Of a stretch of 64,000 nt of DNA, positions 38,133 through 46,854 are shown piece by piece. Where the stretch lies: contig NZ_CP067112.1 of the NCBI RefSeq assembly GCF_016615815.1, positions 1,426,001-1,490,000 of the forward strand, read 5' to 3'. The notes under the pieces are model-generated. The model was not told where the DNA came from. It saw only the letters and a list, made by a program, of their open reading frames with translations, and made no database searches. The DNA is from Luteimonas sp. MC1572 (GTDB taxonomy: Bacteria > Pseudomonadota > Gammaproteobacteria > Xanthomonadales > Xanthomonadaceae). A program made the position numbers and the translations under genes. Within the stretch, counting starts at the first letter, position 1. Each line of letters starts with the position of its first letter.

Positions 38133-40046
38133 ATGACCTTCTGGAAGGACAGGTTCAGGATTGCATTGCCGCGCTACGCCGTTGTCGCCCACGACCTGTT
38201 GATGGTGTGGGTGGCCTGGTCCGGCCTCAACTATTTCCGCCAACCCGGGCTGGGCGGCACCGCCGACGGCGCGGTACTGACACCCGAGATCACCCTCATC
38301 CTGCTGGTCCAGGGATTGATCTTCTGGCAGGTGGGCCTTTACCGGGGCGTGTGGCGCTTTGCCAGCATCCCGGACCTCGTGAACATCATGAAAGCGAGCA
38401 TGTTCGGCCTGCTCGCAATCGTGCCGCTGCTGTTCTTCGTCTTCGACCGTGCCGGGCAGATTCCGCGCACGGTGATGCTCGCCTACCCGGTTGTCCTGTC
38501 GGCACTGCTCGGGATGCCCAGGCTGCTGTACCGGGCATGGAAGGACCACGGCACTTCGCGGACCGACCAGGCCGCACTGCGCGTGCTGATCCTTGGCGCC
38601 GGGCAAGCCGGCGAAGCGCTGGTCCGTGACCTGCGCCGTGCTGGCGCGTACCAGCCGGTGGGGTTCCTGGACGATGCCGCCAAGCTTCGCGGCAGTTACC
38701 TGCAGGGGCTGCCGGTGCTCGGCAAGATCGAGGACCTTGGCCGCATCGCGCCGGAGACCGCGGCGCAGCTGCTGGTCATCGCAATGCCGTCGCTCGACGC
38801 CACCACCATGCGACGCGTCGTCGCCGCCTGCGAGCGCACCGGCCTTCCGTTCCGTACGGTGCCACGGCTCAACGACCTGCTGGAAGGCCGGTCGCTGCCG
38901 GGTGAACTCAAGGAGGTCGCGATCGAGGACCTGCTGGGCCGCAAGCCGGTCACGCCCGACTGGAAGGCGATCCGTGGCTGGCTCGGCGGGCGCAGCGTGC
39001 TGGTCACGGGCGCGGGCGGGTCCATCGGCGCCGAGCTTTGCCGCCAGTGCGCCCGCCATGGTGCCCGCCAGATCACGCTGATAGAGATGGATGAGCTGGC
39101 GCTGGCCACCACCGAAGCCGAGTTGCGCAGGGACTTCCCGCAGATCGAATGCATTCCCGTGCTTGGCGACTGCGGCGACCCGGCCGTGGTCCGCCACGCG
39201 CTGGCGCTGTCGTCACCGGAGGCGGTGTTCCACGCTGCCGCCTACAAGCAGGTGCCGGTACTGGAATCGCAGCTGCGCGAAGCCGTGCGCAACAACGTGC
39301 TGGCCACCGAGACCGTCGCCCGCGAGGCGCAGGCCGCGGGTGTGGGCGCGTTCGTACTCATCTCCACGGACAAGGCCGTGGACCCGGTCAACGTGCTGGG
39401 CGCGACCAAGCGCCTGGCGGAGATGGTGTGCCAGGCGATGACGAGGCGCGGGAACACCCGTTTCGTGACGGTCCGGTTCGGCAACGTGCTCGACTCGGCC
39501 GGCAGCGTCGTTCCGCTGTTCCGTGCACAGATCCGCCAGGGCGGGCCGGTGACTGTCACCGACCCGGAGGTCACGCGCTATTTCATGACCATTCCCGAGG
39601 CCTGCCAGCTGATCCTCCAGGCGGTGGCGATCGGCTCCATCGAGGCGGTCTACACGCTCGACATGGGCGAGCCGGTCTCGATCCGCCTGCTTGCCGAACA
39701 GATGATCACATTGGCCGGCAAGCAGCCCGGGCGCGATATCGCGATCGTGTACACCGGCCTCCGCCAGGGCGAGAAACTCCACGAGACGTTGTTCCACGCG
39801 GAGGAGCGCTACCGCCCGACCGCGCATCCCAAGATCCTCCAGGCGGAAGCGCGCGACGTGGTGACCGAACGCATCGAGGCGGCGATCGCGCGCATGCACG
39901 ACGCCGTGGGCCGCTACGATGTGGAAGCGCTGGGCCGGCTGTTGCGTGACTCGGTCCCCGAGTTCGCGCCCCTCAAGGCGCAGGATGAACAGAAGATGGC
40001 GGCCACGGTGGTCGCTTTCCCCGCAAGGAACGCGAGAAAGACATGA
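38133..40046 (+). CDS. WbpM/CapD-type nucleotide-sugar 4,6-dehydratase, membrane-bound
   Basis: The 637-residue protein has four N-terminal membrane helices (about 1-125), a CoA-binding-like Rossmann domain (VLILGAGQAGEALVRDL) and a second, catalytic Rossmann domain from about 288 (VLVTGAGGSIGAELCRQ). Catalytic-region motifs are FHAAAYKQVPVLE and STDKAVDPVNVLGATKR. The family (WbpM, PglF, CapD) makes UDP-4-keto-6-deoxy-GlcNAc for O-antigen or capsule sugars. The usual Tyr/Met of the YxxxK position is Leu here (LGATK). It starts on the base after the preceding stop. Confidence 0.92.
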   Translation: MTFWKDRFRIALPRYAVVAHDLLMVWVAWSGLNYFRQPGLGGTADGAVLTPEITLILLVQGLIFWQVGLYRGVWRFASIPDLVNIMKASMFGLLAIVPLLFFVFDRAGQIPRTVMLAYPVVLSALLGMPRLLYRAWKDHGTSRTDQAALRVLILGAGQAGEALVRDLRRAGAYQPVGFLDDAAKLRGSYLQGLPVLGKIEDLGRIAPETAAQLLVIAMPSLDATTMRRVVAACERTGLPFRTVPRLNDLLEGRSLPGELKEVAIEDLLGRKPVTPDWKAIRGWLGGRSVLVTGAGGSIGAELCRQCARHGARQITLIEMDELALATTEAELRRDFPQIECIPVLGDCGDPAVVRHALALSSPEAVFHAAAYKQVPVLESQLREAVRNNVLATETVAREAQAAGVGAFVLISTDKAVDPVNVLGATKRLAEMVCQAMTRRGNTRFVTVRFGNVLDSAGSVVPLFRAQIRQGGPVTVTDPEVTRYFMTIPEACQLILQAVAIGSIEAVYTLDMGEPVSIRLLAEQMITLAGKQPGRDIAIVYTGLRQGEKLHETLFHAEERYRPTAHPKILQAEARDVVTERIEAAIARMHDAVGRYDVEALGRLLRDSVPEFAPLKAQDEQKMAATVVAFPARNARKT

Positions 40047-40942
40047 CGCAACGCATCCGCAAGGCGGTTTTCCCGGTGGCAGGGCTCGGCACCAGGTTCC
40101 TGCCCGCCACCAAGACGGTTCCGAAGGAGATGCTGCCGATCGTCGACCGCCCGCTGATCCAGTACGCGGTGGACGAGGCCGTGGAAGCCGGCTGCGACAC
40201 GCTGATCTTCGTGACCAACCGCTACAAGCACGCGGTGGCCGACTACTTCGACAAGGCCTACGAGCTCGAGCAGAAGCTGGAAAAAGCGGGCAAGCACGAA
40301 TTGCTTGATGTGATCCGCAACGTGCTTCCCGCTGGGGTACGCGCGGTGTTCGTCACCCAGACCGAAGCGCTGGGGCTGGGCCACGCCGTTCTCTGTGCCA
40401 AGGCGGTCGTCGGGGACGAGCCGTTTGCCGTGATGCTGCCCGACGACCTGATCTGGAACCGCGGCCCGGGGGCGCTGGCGCAGATGGCCGACCTGGCCGA
40501 GGCGTCCGGCGCCAGCGTGATCGCCACGCAGACCGTGCCGAGGGAACAGACGTCGAGCTACGGCATTGTCGCCACCCGCGAGTTCCAGGACCGTGTTGGC
40601 CGGATCACCGCGATGGTGGAGAAGCCGTCACCCGAGGACGCCCCGAGCGACCTGGCGGTGGTAGGGCGCTACGTCCTGTCACCGCGCATCTTCTCGCTGC
40701 TCGAGGACACGCCGCCCGGGCGGGGCGGGGAGATCCAGCTCACCGACGCGATTTCCGCCCTGCTGGCCGAGGAAGAAGTGCTGGCCTACCGGTTCCAGGG
40801 CACCCGCTTCGACTGCGGTACCCACATAGGCCTGATCGAGGCCACCATACGCCATGCACTGGACCACGAACTCCTCAGTGAGGCGGCCCAGGGGTTCATG
40901 CGAGATGCATTGGCTGAATTGGGCGTAGTCGACTCGCAGTAA
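40043..40942 (+). CDS. galU: UTP-glucose-1-phosphate uridylyltransferase GalU
   Basis: GalU makes UDP-glucose for LPS core, exopolysaccharide and periplasmic glucans. The 299-residue nucleotidyltransferase has AVFPVAGLGTRFLPATKTVP, KEMLPIVDRPLIQYAVDEA, the VMLPDDLIWN motif and DCGTHIGLIEATIRHAL. The 4-base overlap with the dehydratase gene puts it in the surface-sugar operon. Confidence 0.97.
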   Translation: MTQRIRKAVFPVAGLGTRFLPATKTVPKEMLPIVDRPLIQYAVDEAVEAGCDTLIFVTNRYKHAVADYFDKAYELEQKLEKAGKHELLDVIRNVLPAGVRAVFVTQTEALGLGHAVLCAKAVVGDEPFAVMLPDDLIWNRGPGALAQMADLAEASGASVIATQTVPREQTSSYGIVATREFQDRVGRITAMVEKPSPEDAPSDLAVVGRYVLSPRIFSLLEDTPPGRGGEIQLTDAISALLAEEEVLAYRFQGTRFDCGTHIGLIEATIRHALDHELLSEAAQGFMRDALAELGVVDSQ

Positions 40943-40960
40943 AGATTGATCGAGGCGCGC

Positions 40961-40990
40961 GTGACAGCTTCACGGAGGTATGGTTATAGT
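40961..40990 (+). promoter_or_regulatory. Candidate sigma-70 promoter for the secreted protein gene
   Basis: GTGACA (40961-40966) and TATAGT (40985-40990) are separated by 18 bases, 73 bases before the ATG at 41064. An AGGGAGAG ribosome site follows in the leader. Predicted from spacing and hexamers only. Confidence 0.5.
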
Positions 40991-41063
40991 CGCCGGGTCG
41001 GGGGGCGCGCAGTGCGTCCCTACGTCAAGTGACTGCACATCACCCTAGGGAGAGATCCATTCC

Positions 41064-41582
41064 ATGAAGCTTGTATCCACATTTGCCGCGCTGACGCTCG
41101 CGGCAGCCGCGACCTATAGCATTCCTGCCACTGCCCAGACTGTGCACGCCAATGGCTCGCAGCCGGCTGCCCGCTGCCAGGGCGCCCTGCCGGCGTTCGA
41201 AACCGCCATCCGCAAGCGCCCGCTCGCCATCCAGAACGAAGGCACCTCGTCGAGCTTCATCACCTGCGGCTTCGAGTTCGACAGCTACGAAGCCGTCGAC
41301 AATTCGGCGCTGATGGTTGACACCTACTTCACCAACAACACCGCTGCACCGGTTTCGCTGACCTGCACCGCCGTGACCGGGTGGCAGACTGGTGACAACG
41401 AGTTCATCAGCCTGACCGAGGTGATTGCGCCCGGTGCCCAGAGCGAAAACATGGTCTGGTACGCCGAGGACTTCCCCGGCGGTGGCCTCGCCACGGGCCT
41501 GGTCGCCATCAGCTGCAACCTGCCTGTCGGCGTGGGCGTGAACGATACCTACATCTACTGGGCGTCGGACGACGCGGTCTGA
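41064..41582 (+). CDS. Secreted protein of unknown function, four cysteines
   Basis: Not recognised. The 172-residue protein has a Sec signal (residues 1-25, ending ATA before QTVHANG). The mature part is beta-rich, with Cys38, Cys68, Cys101 and Cys151, enough for two disulfides. It is Ser/Thr/Asn- and acid-rich with few Lys, like an extracellular protein. It is a single-gene unit with its own candidate promoter and a strong terminator. Codon use looks like the neighbours. Confidence 0.75.
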   Translation: MKLVSTFAALTLAAAATYSIPATAQTVHANGSQPAARCQGALPAFETAIRKRPLAIQNEGTSSSFITCGFEFDSYEAVDNSALMVDTYFTNNTAAPVSLTCTAVTGWQTGDNEFISLTEVIAPGAQSENMVWYAEDFPGGGLATGLVAISCNLPVGVGVNDTYIYWASDDAV

Positions 41583-41607
41583 TCCAGCAGTTGCAGGAAA
41601 TCGCAGG

Positions 41608-41632
41608 GGCGCCGGTCTATCCGGCGCCTTTT
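41608..41632 (+). terminator. Rho-independent terminator after the secreted protein gene
   Basis: Arms GGCGCCGG (41608-41615) and CCGGCGCC (41621-41628), a 5-nt loop and TTTT directly after; 26 bases past the stop. Confidence 0.88.
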
Positions 41633-41688
41633 CGTTTCAGGGGTGTCAAGGGCTGTGCAGCCCGCATCCACAGAGGCCAAGCCGACGC

Positions 41689-42285
41689 ATGAATCGCAAC
41701 AACAAGACCCCCCTCGTCGTCGCCGCGGTGCTGGTTGCCGCGGTGGTCATCGGTACGATCGCGATGCGCGGCCAGCGTGACCCCGCACGAGATGCGGCCC
41801 TGTCCGAGGCTCCCGCGGCGAATGCTGTCGCACAAACCGCCCCGGCACCCGGCAACCGGCCGTCACGATCCCCGGCCAGGCAGGGCGCCTCGACCGAAGC
41901 CCAGCTGATCGATCATGTCGCACGCCGCGCGCAGCGTCGCGACGAGCAGATGGCGCGCACCGCCGCCTTGAAGAAGCAGTCCGCCGAGCGGTTCGCCGCC
42001 GAGCAGGTGGACCCGGCGTGGGCACCGCAGAAGGAAGCCGAGCTGGCGGGCATTGCCGGCCAATCCGGCTTCGAAACGGCCGGCGTCAGGCCGACCAGCC
42101 TGAGCATGGACTGCAAGAGCAGCATGTGCAAAATCGACGGGCAATTCGCCAGCAATGGCGAAGCGGAAGACTGGATCCTGATCTACATGTCCAGCGTCGG
42201 TTCCGCGATGCCCAGCTCCGTGGTGTCGCGCACCCAGAACCCCGACGGCAGCACCCGCGTCGAGATCTACGGCCGGGCGCGCTGA
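41689..42285 (+). CDS. Membrane-anchored envelope protein of unknown function
   Basis: Not recognised. The 198-residue protein has an uncleaved N-terminal helix (8-26, PLVVAAVLVAAVVIGTIAM), a disordered Ala/Pro linker to about 65 and a basic helical part (70-105). A small compact C-terminal domain has Cys142 and Cys147 (SMDCKSSMCKIDGQF), close enough to form a disulfide. The layout suggests a periplasmic domain tethered to the inner membrane. It follows the terminator of the secreted protein, so it is a separate unit. Confidence 0.72.
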   Translation: MNRNNKTPLVVAAVLVAAVVIGTIAMRGQRDPARDAALSEAPAANAVAQTAPAPGNRPSRSPARQGASTEAQLIDHVARRAQRRDEQMARTAALKKQSAERFAAEQVDPAWAPQKEAELAGIAGQSGFETAGVRPTSLSMDCKSSMCKIDGQFASNGEAEDWILIYMSSVGSAMPSSVVSRTQNPDGSTRVEIYGRAR

Positions 42286-42291
42286 CTCGCC

Positions 42292-42330
42292 ATGATCCGC
42301 GCGATGCGCTGATCGCATCGCGCGGATCAT
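42292..42330. terminator. Perfect 17-bp inverted repeat between convergent genes
   Basis: Arms at 42292-42308 (ATGATCCGCGCGATGCG) and 42314-42330 pair perfectly around CTGAT. It lies between the stop of 41689-42285 and the stop of the minus-strand fadA. It has no long T-run on either strand; a bidirectional transcription stop is the likely role. Confidence 0.6.
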
Positions 42331-42339
42331 CCCGTTCTG

Positions 42340-43545
42340 TCAGAGCGCCTCGAAAATGCCAGCGGCGCCCATGCCGGTGCCGATGCACATCGTCACCATT
42401 CCGTATTTCTGCGCCCGCCGCCGCATGCCGTGGACGATGGTGGCCGTGCGCACCGCGCCCGTGGCTCCGAGCGGATGCCCCAGCGCGATTGCACCGCCCA
42501 GCGGGTTGATCCTTGACGGATCGAGCCCGCAATCGCGTATCACCGCCAGCGCCTGCGCGGCAAAAGCTTCGTTGAGCTCGATCCAGTCGAGTTGGTCACG
42601 GGTCAGGCCCGCCTGTTTCAGCGCCTTCGGGATGGCCGCGATCGGTCCGATCCCCATCACTTCGGGGCGCACGCCGGCCACCGAGAACGACACGAAGCGG
42701 GCAAGCGGCGTCAGGCCGTAGTCCTTGATGGCCTGCTCGGACGCAAGCAGCACCGCGCCCGCACCGTCGCTCATCTGCGAGGAGTTTCCGGCAGTCACGG
42801 TGCCCCCGAACTGGCCGTTGCGGAACACCGGTCGCAGCTTGGCCAAGCCTTCCGCCGACGTATCGGCACGCGGGCCCTCGTCGTGCTCGACGAGCAGCTT
42901 CTTCGTGCGGATGGTCTTGCCGCCGAGGTCGGGCTGGCGCGAGAGCACTTCGTAGGGGCTGATCTCGTCGCGGAACTCGCCGTCCTTGGCAGCCGCCAGC
43001 GCCTTGAGGTGCGAGTCGACCGCGAACGCATCCTGGTCCTCGCGCGAGACCTTCCATTCCTCGGCAACCTTTTCCGCGGTGATGCCCATGCCATAGGCGA
43101 TGGCCACGTGGTCGTCGCGGAACACGCTGGGTGACAACGCCACCTTGTTGCCCATCATCGGCACCATGCTCATGCTCTCGGTGCCGCCGGCGAGCACCAG
43201 GTCGGCGTTGCCCAGCCGGATCTGGTCGGCCGCCAGCGCGACCGCCTGGAGGCCGGAGGCGCAGAAGCGGTTGACGGTCTGCGCCGCCAGTGCATCCGGC
43301 AAGCCGGCCAGCAGCACGCCGATGCGTGCCACGTTCATGCCTTGCTCGGCCTCGGGCATGGCGCAGCCGATGATGGCGTCATCGATGCGGTTGACGTCGA
43401 TGCCCGGCGCCTGCGCGACGACGGCCTTCAGCACGTGCGCCAGCATGTCGTCGGGCCGGGTGTTGCGGAACACGCCCTTGGGCGCCTTGCCCACCGGAGT
43501 GCGGGTGGCGGCGACGATGTAGGCGTCCTGGATCTGCTTGCTCAT
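42340..43545 (-). CDS. fadA: Acetyl-CoA C-acyltransferase (3-ketoacyl-CoA thiolase) FadA
   Basis: FadA cleaves 3-ketoacyl-CoA in the last step of beta-oxidation. The 401-residue thiolase has the acyl-accepting Cys in VNRFCASGLQAVA, GGTESMSMVPMMG, the His of NPLGGAIALGHPLGATGA and the second active Cys in TMCIGTGMGAAG. The start at MSKQIQDAYIVAATRTP fits the family; upstream codons belong to another frame. It lies 31 bases after the FadN-type gene in one operon. Confidence 0.94.
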   Translation of the reverse strand: MSKQIQDAYIVAATRTPVGKAPKGVFRNTRPDDMLAHVLKAVVAQAPGIDVNRIDDAIIGCAMPEAEQGMNVARIGVLLAGLPDALAAQTVNRFCASGLQAVALAADQIRLGNADLVLAGGTESMSMVPMMGNKVALSPSVFRDDHVAIAYGMGITAEKVAEEWKVSREDQDAFAVDSHLKALAAAKDGEFRDEISPYEVLSRQPDLGGKTIRTKKLLVEHDEGPRADTSAEGLAKLRPVFRNGQFGGTVTAGNSSQMSDGAGAVLLASEQAIKDYGLTPLARFVSFSVAGVRPEVMGIGPIAAIPKALKQAGLTRDQLDWIELNEAFAAQALAVIRDCGLDPSRINPLGGAIALGHPLGATGAVRTATIVHGMRRRAQKYGMVTMCIGTGMGAAGIFEAL

Positions 43546-43576
43546 GTTGGTCTTGTCCTGTGTCGTCGGGCGCGCG

Positions 43577-45949
43577 TCAGTTGCGCAGCGGCTTGCCGGT
43601 CTTGAGCATGTGCGCGATGCGCGCCTGGGTTTTTTCCTGCTGCGCGAGCTCCACGAAGTGCTGGCGCTCGAGGCGCAGCAGCCAGTCCTCGTCGACGAGC
43701 GCGCCGCGGTCGACCTCGCCTCCGCACAGCACGGTGGCGATGCGGCTGGCGATCTCGTAGTCGTACTCGCTGATGAAACGGCCCTCCAGCATGTTGACCA
43801 GCAGCATCTTGAAAGTCGCGATGCCGACGTCACCGGCCACGCGAACCTGGCGGGCGGGCATCGGCGGGCGGTAGCCGCCTTCGGCAAGCGCCGCCGCTTC
43901 GTGGCGCGCGACGTGCAGAAGCTCGAAGGCGTTGAACACGACCCGGTCGCCGGCGCGCATCAGGCCGAGCTCCTTGGCCTCGACCGCCGAGGCAGAAGCC
44001 TTGGCCATCGCGACGGTCTCGAACACGCGCTTGAGTTCGGCGAACACGTCGCCGTTCGGCCCCGCGGCCTGCGAGGCCCGCACCGCGAGCTCCTTCAGGC
44101 CGCCGCCGGCCGGCAGCAGGCCGACGCCGGCCTCGACCAGCCCGACGTAGCTCTCGAGGTGGGCGACGGTTCGGGCACTGTGCATCTGGAACTCGCAGCC
44201 TCCGCCAAGAGCCAGGCCGCGCACCGCGGCCACCACCGGCACCAGCGAATACTTGATCGCCTGGCTGGTGGCCTGGAAGTTCTTCACCATGGCTTCGAAC
44301 GCATCGACCTTGCCCGCCTGCAGCAGCCCGAGCGCACCGGCCAGGTCCGCGCCGGCCGAGAACGGCTCCTTCGGCTGCCAGATCACCAGGCCGGCGAAAT
44401 CGCGCTCGGCGCGCGCCACCGCTTCCTGCAGGCCGTCCAGCACATGGTCGGACACCGTGTGCATCTTGGTCTTGAACGACGCCACTGCGACGTCGTTGCC
44501 GTCGGTCCACATGCGGATGCCGTCGTTCTCGAACACCGTCTCGCCCTTGGCGAACGACTCGCCCAGCAGCGGATCCGGGAAGCGCTGGCGCTTGTATACC
44601 GGCAGCGCGGAGCGCGGAAGCCGGGCGTTCTTGCCCGGGCTGTAGCTGCCCTCGGCCGAATGCACCCCATCGCGGCCGTCGAACACCCAGTCGGGCAGGG
44701 GAGCGTCGCTCATCGCCTTGCCGGCGACGATGTCGTCCGCGATCCACTGCGCGACCTGCTTCCAGCCCGCCGCCTGCCAGGTCTCGAACGGGCCGAGCGA
44801 CCAGCCGTAACCCCAGCGGATTGCCAGGTCGACATCGCGCGCGGTCTCGGCGATGTCGGCCAGGTGGTAGGCGCTGTAGTGGAACAGGTCGCGGAAGGTG
44901 GCCCAGAGGAACTTGGCCTGGGGGTGGTCGCTGGCGCGCAGTTTCGCGAACTTCTCGACCGGGTCGCGCGTCTTCAGGATTTCGACCACCTCGGGCGCCG
45001 CCGCGCGGTCGGCGGGGCGGTAATCACCGGCCGCCGGGTCGACGACCATGATGTCCTTGCCTACCTTGCGGAAGATGCCGGCACCGGTCTTCTGGCCCAG
45101 CGCGCCCTTCTCGACAAGCGCGGCGAGCCACTTCGGCGACTTGAAGTACTTGTGCCAGGGATCGTCGGGCAGGGTGTCGGCCATGGTCTTGATGACGTGG
45201 GCCATGGTGTCCAGGCCGACGACATCGGACGTGCGATAGGTCGCCGACTTCGGGCGCCCCACCAGCGGCCCGGTCAGCGCATCGACCTCGTCGAACCCGA
45301 GCCCCGACTCGCGGGTGTGGTGGATGGTCGACAGGATCGAGAACACGCCGATGCGGTTGCCGATGAAGTTCGGCGTGTCGCGGGCGTACACGACGCCCTT
45401 GCCCAGCGTGGTGGTCAGGAACGTCTCCAGCCCCTGGAGCACGGCCTTGTCGGTGCTGCGCGCGGGAATCAGCTCCGCCAGGTGCATGTAGCGCGGCGGG
45501 TTGAAGAAGTGCACGCCGCAGAAGCGGCTGCGCAGGGATTCCGGCAGCACGTCGGCCAGCTTGTTGATGCCCAGGCCCGAGGTGTTGCTGGCGAGCACGG
45601 CGTGGTCGGCGATGAACGGCGCGATCTTCGCGTACAGATCCTGCTTCCAGTCCATGCGCTCGGCGATCGCCTCGATGACCAGGTCGCAGTCCTTGAGACG
45701 CTGCAGCGCGAGTTCGTAGTTGGCCGGGGTGATCGCCGTGGCGAGATCTTTCGACGCCAGCGGGGCCGGGCTCAGCTTTCCGAGGTTGGCGATCGCCCTG
45801 GTGACGATGCCGTTCGGATCACCGTCCTTGGCCGGCAGGTCGAACAGCACCGTGTCGACGCCGGCATTGGTCAGGTGGGCCGCGATCTGCGCTCCCATCA
45901 CCCCGGCGCCGAGTACCGCGGCCCTGCGCACAAGCAATTTCTCGGACAT
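43577..45949 (-). CDS. fadN: 3-hydroxyacyl-CoA dehydrogenase/enoyl-CoA hydratase, FadN-type domain order
   Basis: This 790-residue multifunctional enzyme catalyses hydration and NAD-dependent oxidation steps of fatty acid beta-oxidation. The dehydrogenase is N-terminal: Rossmann motif AAVLGAGVMGAQIAAHL at about 8-24, then HFFNPPRYMHLAEL. The hydratase/crotonase fold is C-terminal (about 500-700, PKEPFSAGADLAGAL and VRGLALGGGCEFQMH). This order and length match Bacillus FadN (YusL); E. coli FadB has the reverse. The start at 45949 has AGGAAAC just before it. ATGs at 45964 and 45979 are possible. Confidence 0.92.
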   Translation of the reverse strand: MSEKLLVRRAAVLGAGVMGAQIAAHLTNAGVDTVLFDLPAKDGDPNGIVTRAIANLGKLSPAPLASKDLATAITPANYELALQRLKDCDLVIEAIAERMDWKQDLYAKIAPFIADHAVLASNTSGLGINKLADVLPESLRSRFCGVHFFNPPRYMHLAELIPARSTDKAVLQGLETFLTTTLGKGVVYARDTPNFIGNRIGVFSILSTIHHTRESGLGFDEVDALTGPLVGRPKSATYRTSDVVGLDTMAHVIKTMADTLPDDPWHKYFKSPKWLAALVEKGALGQKTGAGIFRKVGKDIMVVDPAAGDYRPADRAAAPEVVEILKTRDPVEKFAKLRASDHPQAKFLWATFRDLFHYSAYHLADIAETARDVDLAIRWGYGWSLGPFETWQAAGWKQVAQWIADDIVAGKAMSDAPLPDWVFDGRDGVHSAEGSYSPGKNARLPRSALPVYKRQRFPDPLLGESFAKGETVFENDGIRMWTDGNDVAVASFKTKMHTVSDHVLDGLQEAVARAERDFAGLVIWQPKEPFSAGADLAGALGLLQAGKVDAFEAMVKNFQATSQAIKYSLVPVVAAVRGLALGGGCEFQMHSARTVAHLESYVGLVEAGVGLLPAGGGLKELAVRASQAAGPNGDVFAELKRVFETVAMAKASASAVEAKELGLMRAGDRVVFNAFELLHVARHEAAALAEGGYRPPMPARQVRVAGDVGIATFKMLLVNMLEGRFISEYDYEIASRIATVLCGGEVDRGALVDEDWLLRLERQHFVELAQQEKTQARIAHMLKTGKPLRN

Positions 45950-46093
45950 GTTTCCTGGCTCCATGAGGGACTCGTTCATCAGTCCGGGTCCGTGCCGACA
46001 TGCGCGGATCGCCGGGTATGCAGCCCAGGCCGTCCGATGGGAGGCCTGGTGGATTGTCAATCAACTTGAACTACATGTTCCAGTGTATTGATT

Positions 46094-46106
46094 TCAAACA
46101 ATTTGA
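46094..46106. promoter_or_regulatory. Palindrome TCAAACAATTTGA, candidate fatty-acid regulator site
   Basis: This 13-bp palindrome (TCAAA, CAA, TTTGA) lies between the tetR stop (46121) and the fadN start. It shares the TCAAAC half with the better site upstream of tetR. A role as operator for the fadN-fadA operon is inference. Confidence 0.4.
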
Positions 46107-46120
46107 TTGTTGGTCTCGCG

Positions 46121-46738
46121 TCAGCTTTTGAGGCCGGCCGCCGCGAAGCGGATCAATTCCTCGGCGGCGCGCTTTCGGTGCGCAACCTCGCTGACCGTCG
46201 CGGGCCGCTTGATCAGGCCGAACTCCGACATTGCGTAGGTCAGCGCGCCCGCCAGGAAGTCCAGGCGCCAATAGAGCTGCTCCTTGTCCAGCTGCGGCAC
46301 GCACTCGGCGATCGCCTTGGCGAACTCGCGCAGCACGTGGCCGTACTGTTCGGACAGAAACTTGCGCAGGCCGTCGTTTTTCTCGGCGTAGGCGCGGGCG
46401 ATCACGCGGATGAAGGCAACCCCGCCCTGGCGGTCCCGGGCGAGCGCCAGCGCGGGCTCGATGAATGCCGCCAGCAGCGGCTCCAGGGCGCCGGGCGAGG
46501 TCTCGCGGGCCTCGGCGAGGAGTTCGAGGCGGCGCCGGCTCATCTCGTCCATGCGGCGGCGGAAGACCTCGTTGATCAGGTTTTCCTTGCTGCCGAAGTG
46601 GTAGTTGACCGCCGCGATATTGACGTCGGCGCGGCTGGTCACCTGGCGCAACGACGTGCCGCCGAAGCCGTGCAGCGCGAACAGTTCCTCGGCGGCTCCG
46701 AGGATCCTGTCCTTGGTCGAGAATTGGGTGGTCACCAT
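46121..46738 (-). CDS. TetR-family transcriptional regulator, PsrA-like
   Basis: The 205-residue protein has an N-terminal TetR helix-turn-helix ([20 protein letters not shown], then [19 protein letters not shown] at about 35-55). The C-terminal ligand domain includes [20 protein letters not shown]. The DNA-binding part is close to Pseudomonas PsrA, a long-chain fatty-acid-responsive regulator. Placement directly upstream of fadN-fadA on the same strand supports control of beta-oxidation. A TCAAAC-N4-GTTT motif lies in its own upstream region, suggesting autoregulation. Confidence 0.86.
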   Translation of the reverse strand: MVTTQFSTKDRILGAAEELFALHGFGGTSLRQVTSRADVNIAAVNYHFGSKENLINEVFRRRMDEMSRRRLELLAEARETSPGALEPLLAAFIEPALALARDRQGGVAFIRVIARAYAEKNDGLRKFLSEQYGHVLREFAKAIAECVPQLDKEQLYWRLDFLAGALTYAMSEFGLIKRPATVSEVAHRKRAAEELIRFAAAGLKS

Positions 46739-46762
46739 GGCTGCGGGGGAACCGCTCCTGAA

Positions 46763-46779
46763 TCAAACGCTTGTTTTGA
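46763..46779 (-). promoter_or_regulatory. PsrA-type operator upstream of the TetR gene
   Basis: TCAAACGCTTGTTTTGA contains CAAAC-N4-GTTT, matching the described PsrA consensus of CAAAC and GTTTG halves 2-4 bases apart. It lies 25-41 bases before the regulator's ATG, where binding would block transcription. Confidence 0.55.
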
Positions 46780-46854
46780 TACTAGGTGCAGGCCGCCGCT
46801 CCGGTCAATCGCCGATCATGTCGGAAGTGCGTGCAGGCGGCGTGTGCGTTCCGG

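Noticed and set aside
43538..46069. An 843-codon plus-strand frame opposite fadN
   Set aside because: Composition is that of an antisense shadow, while the minus strand encodes intact beta-oxidation domains.
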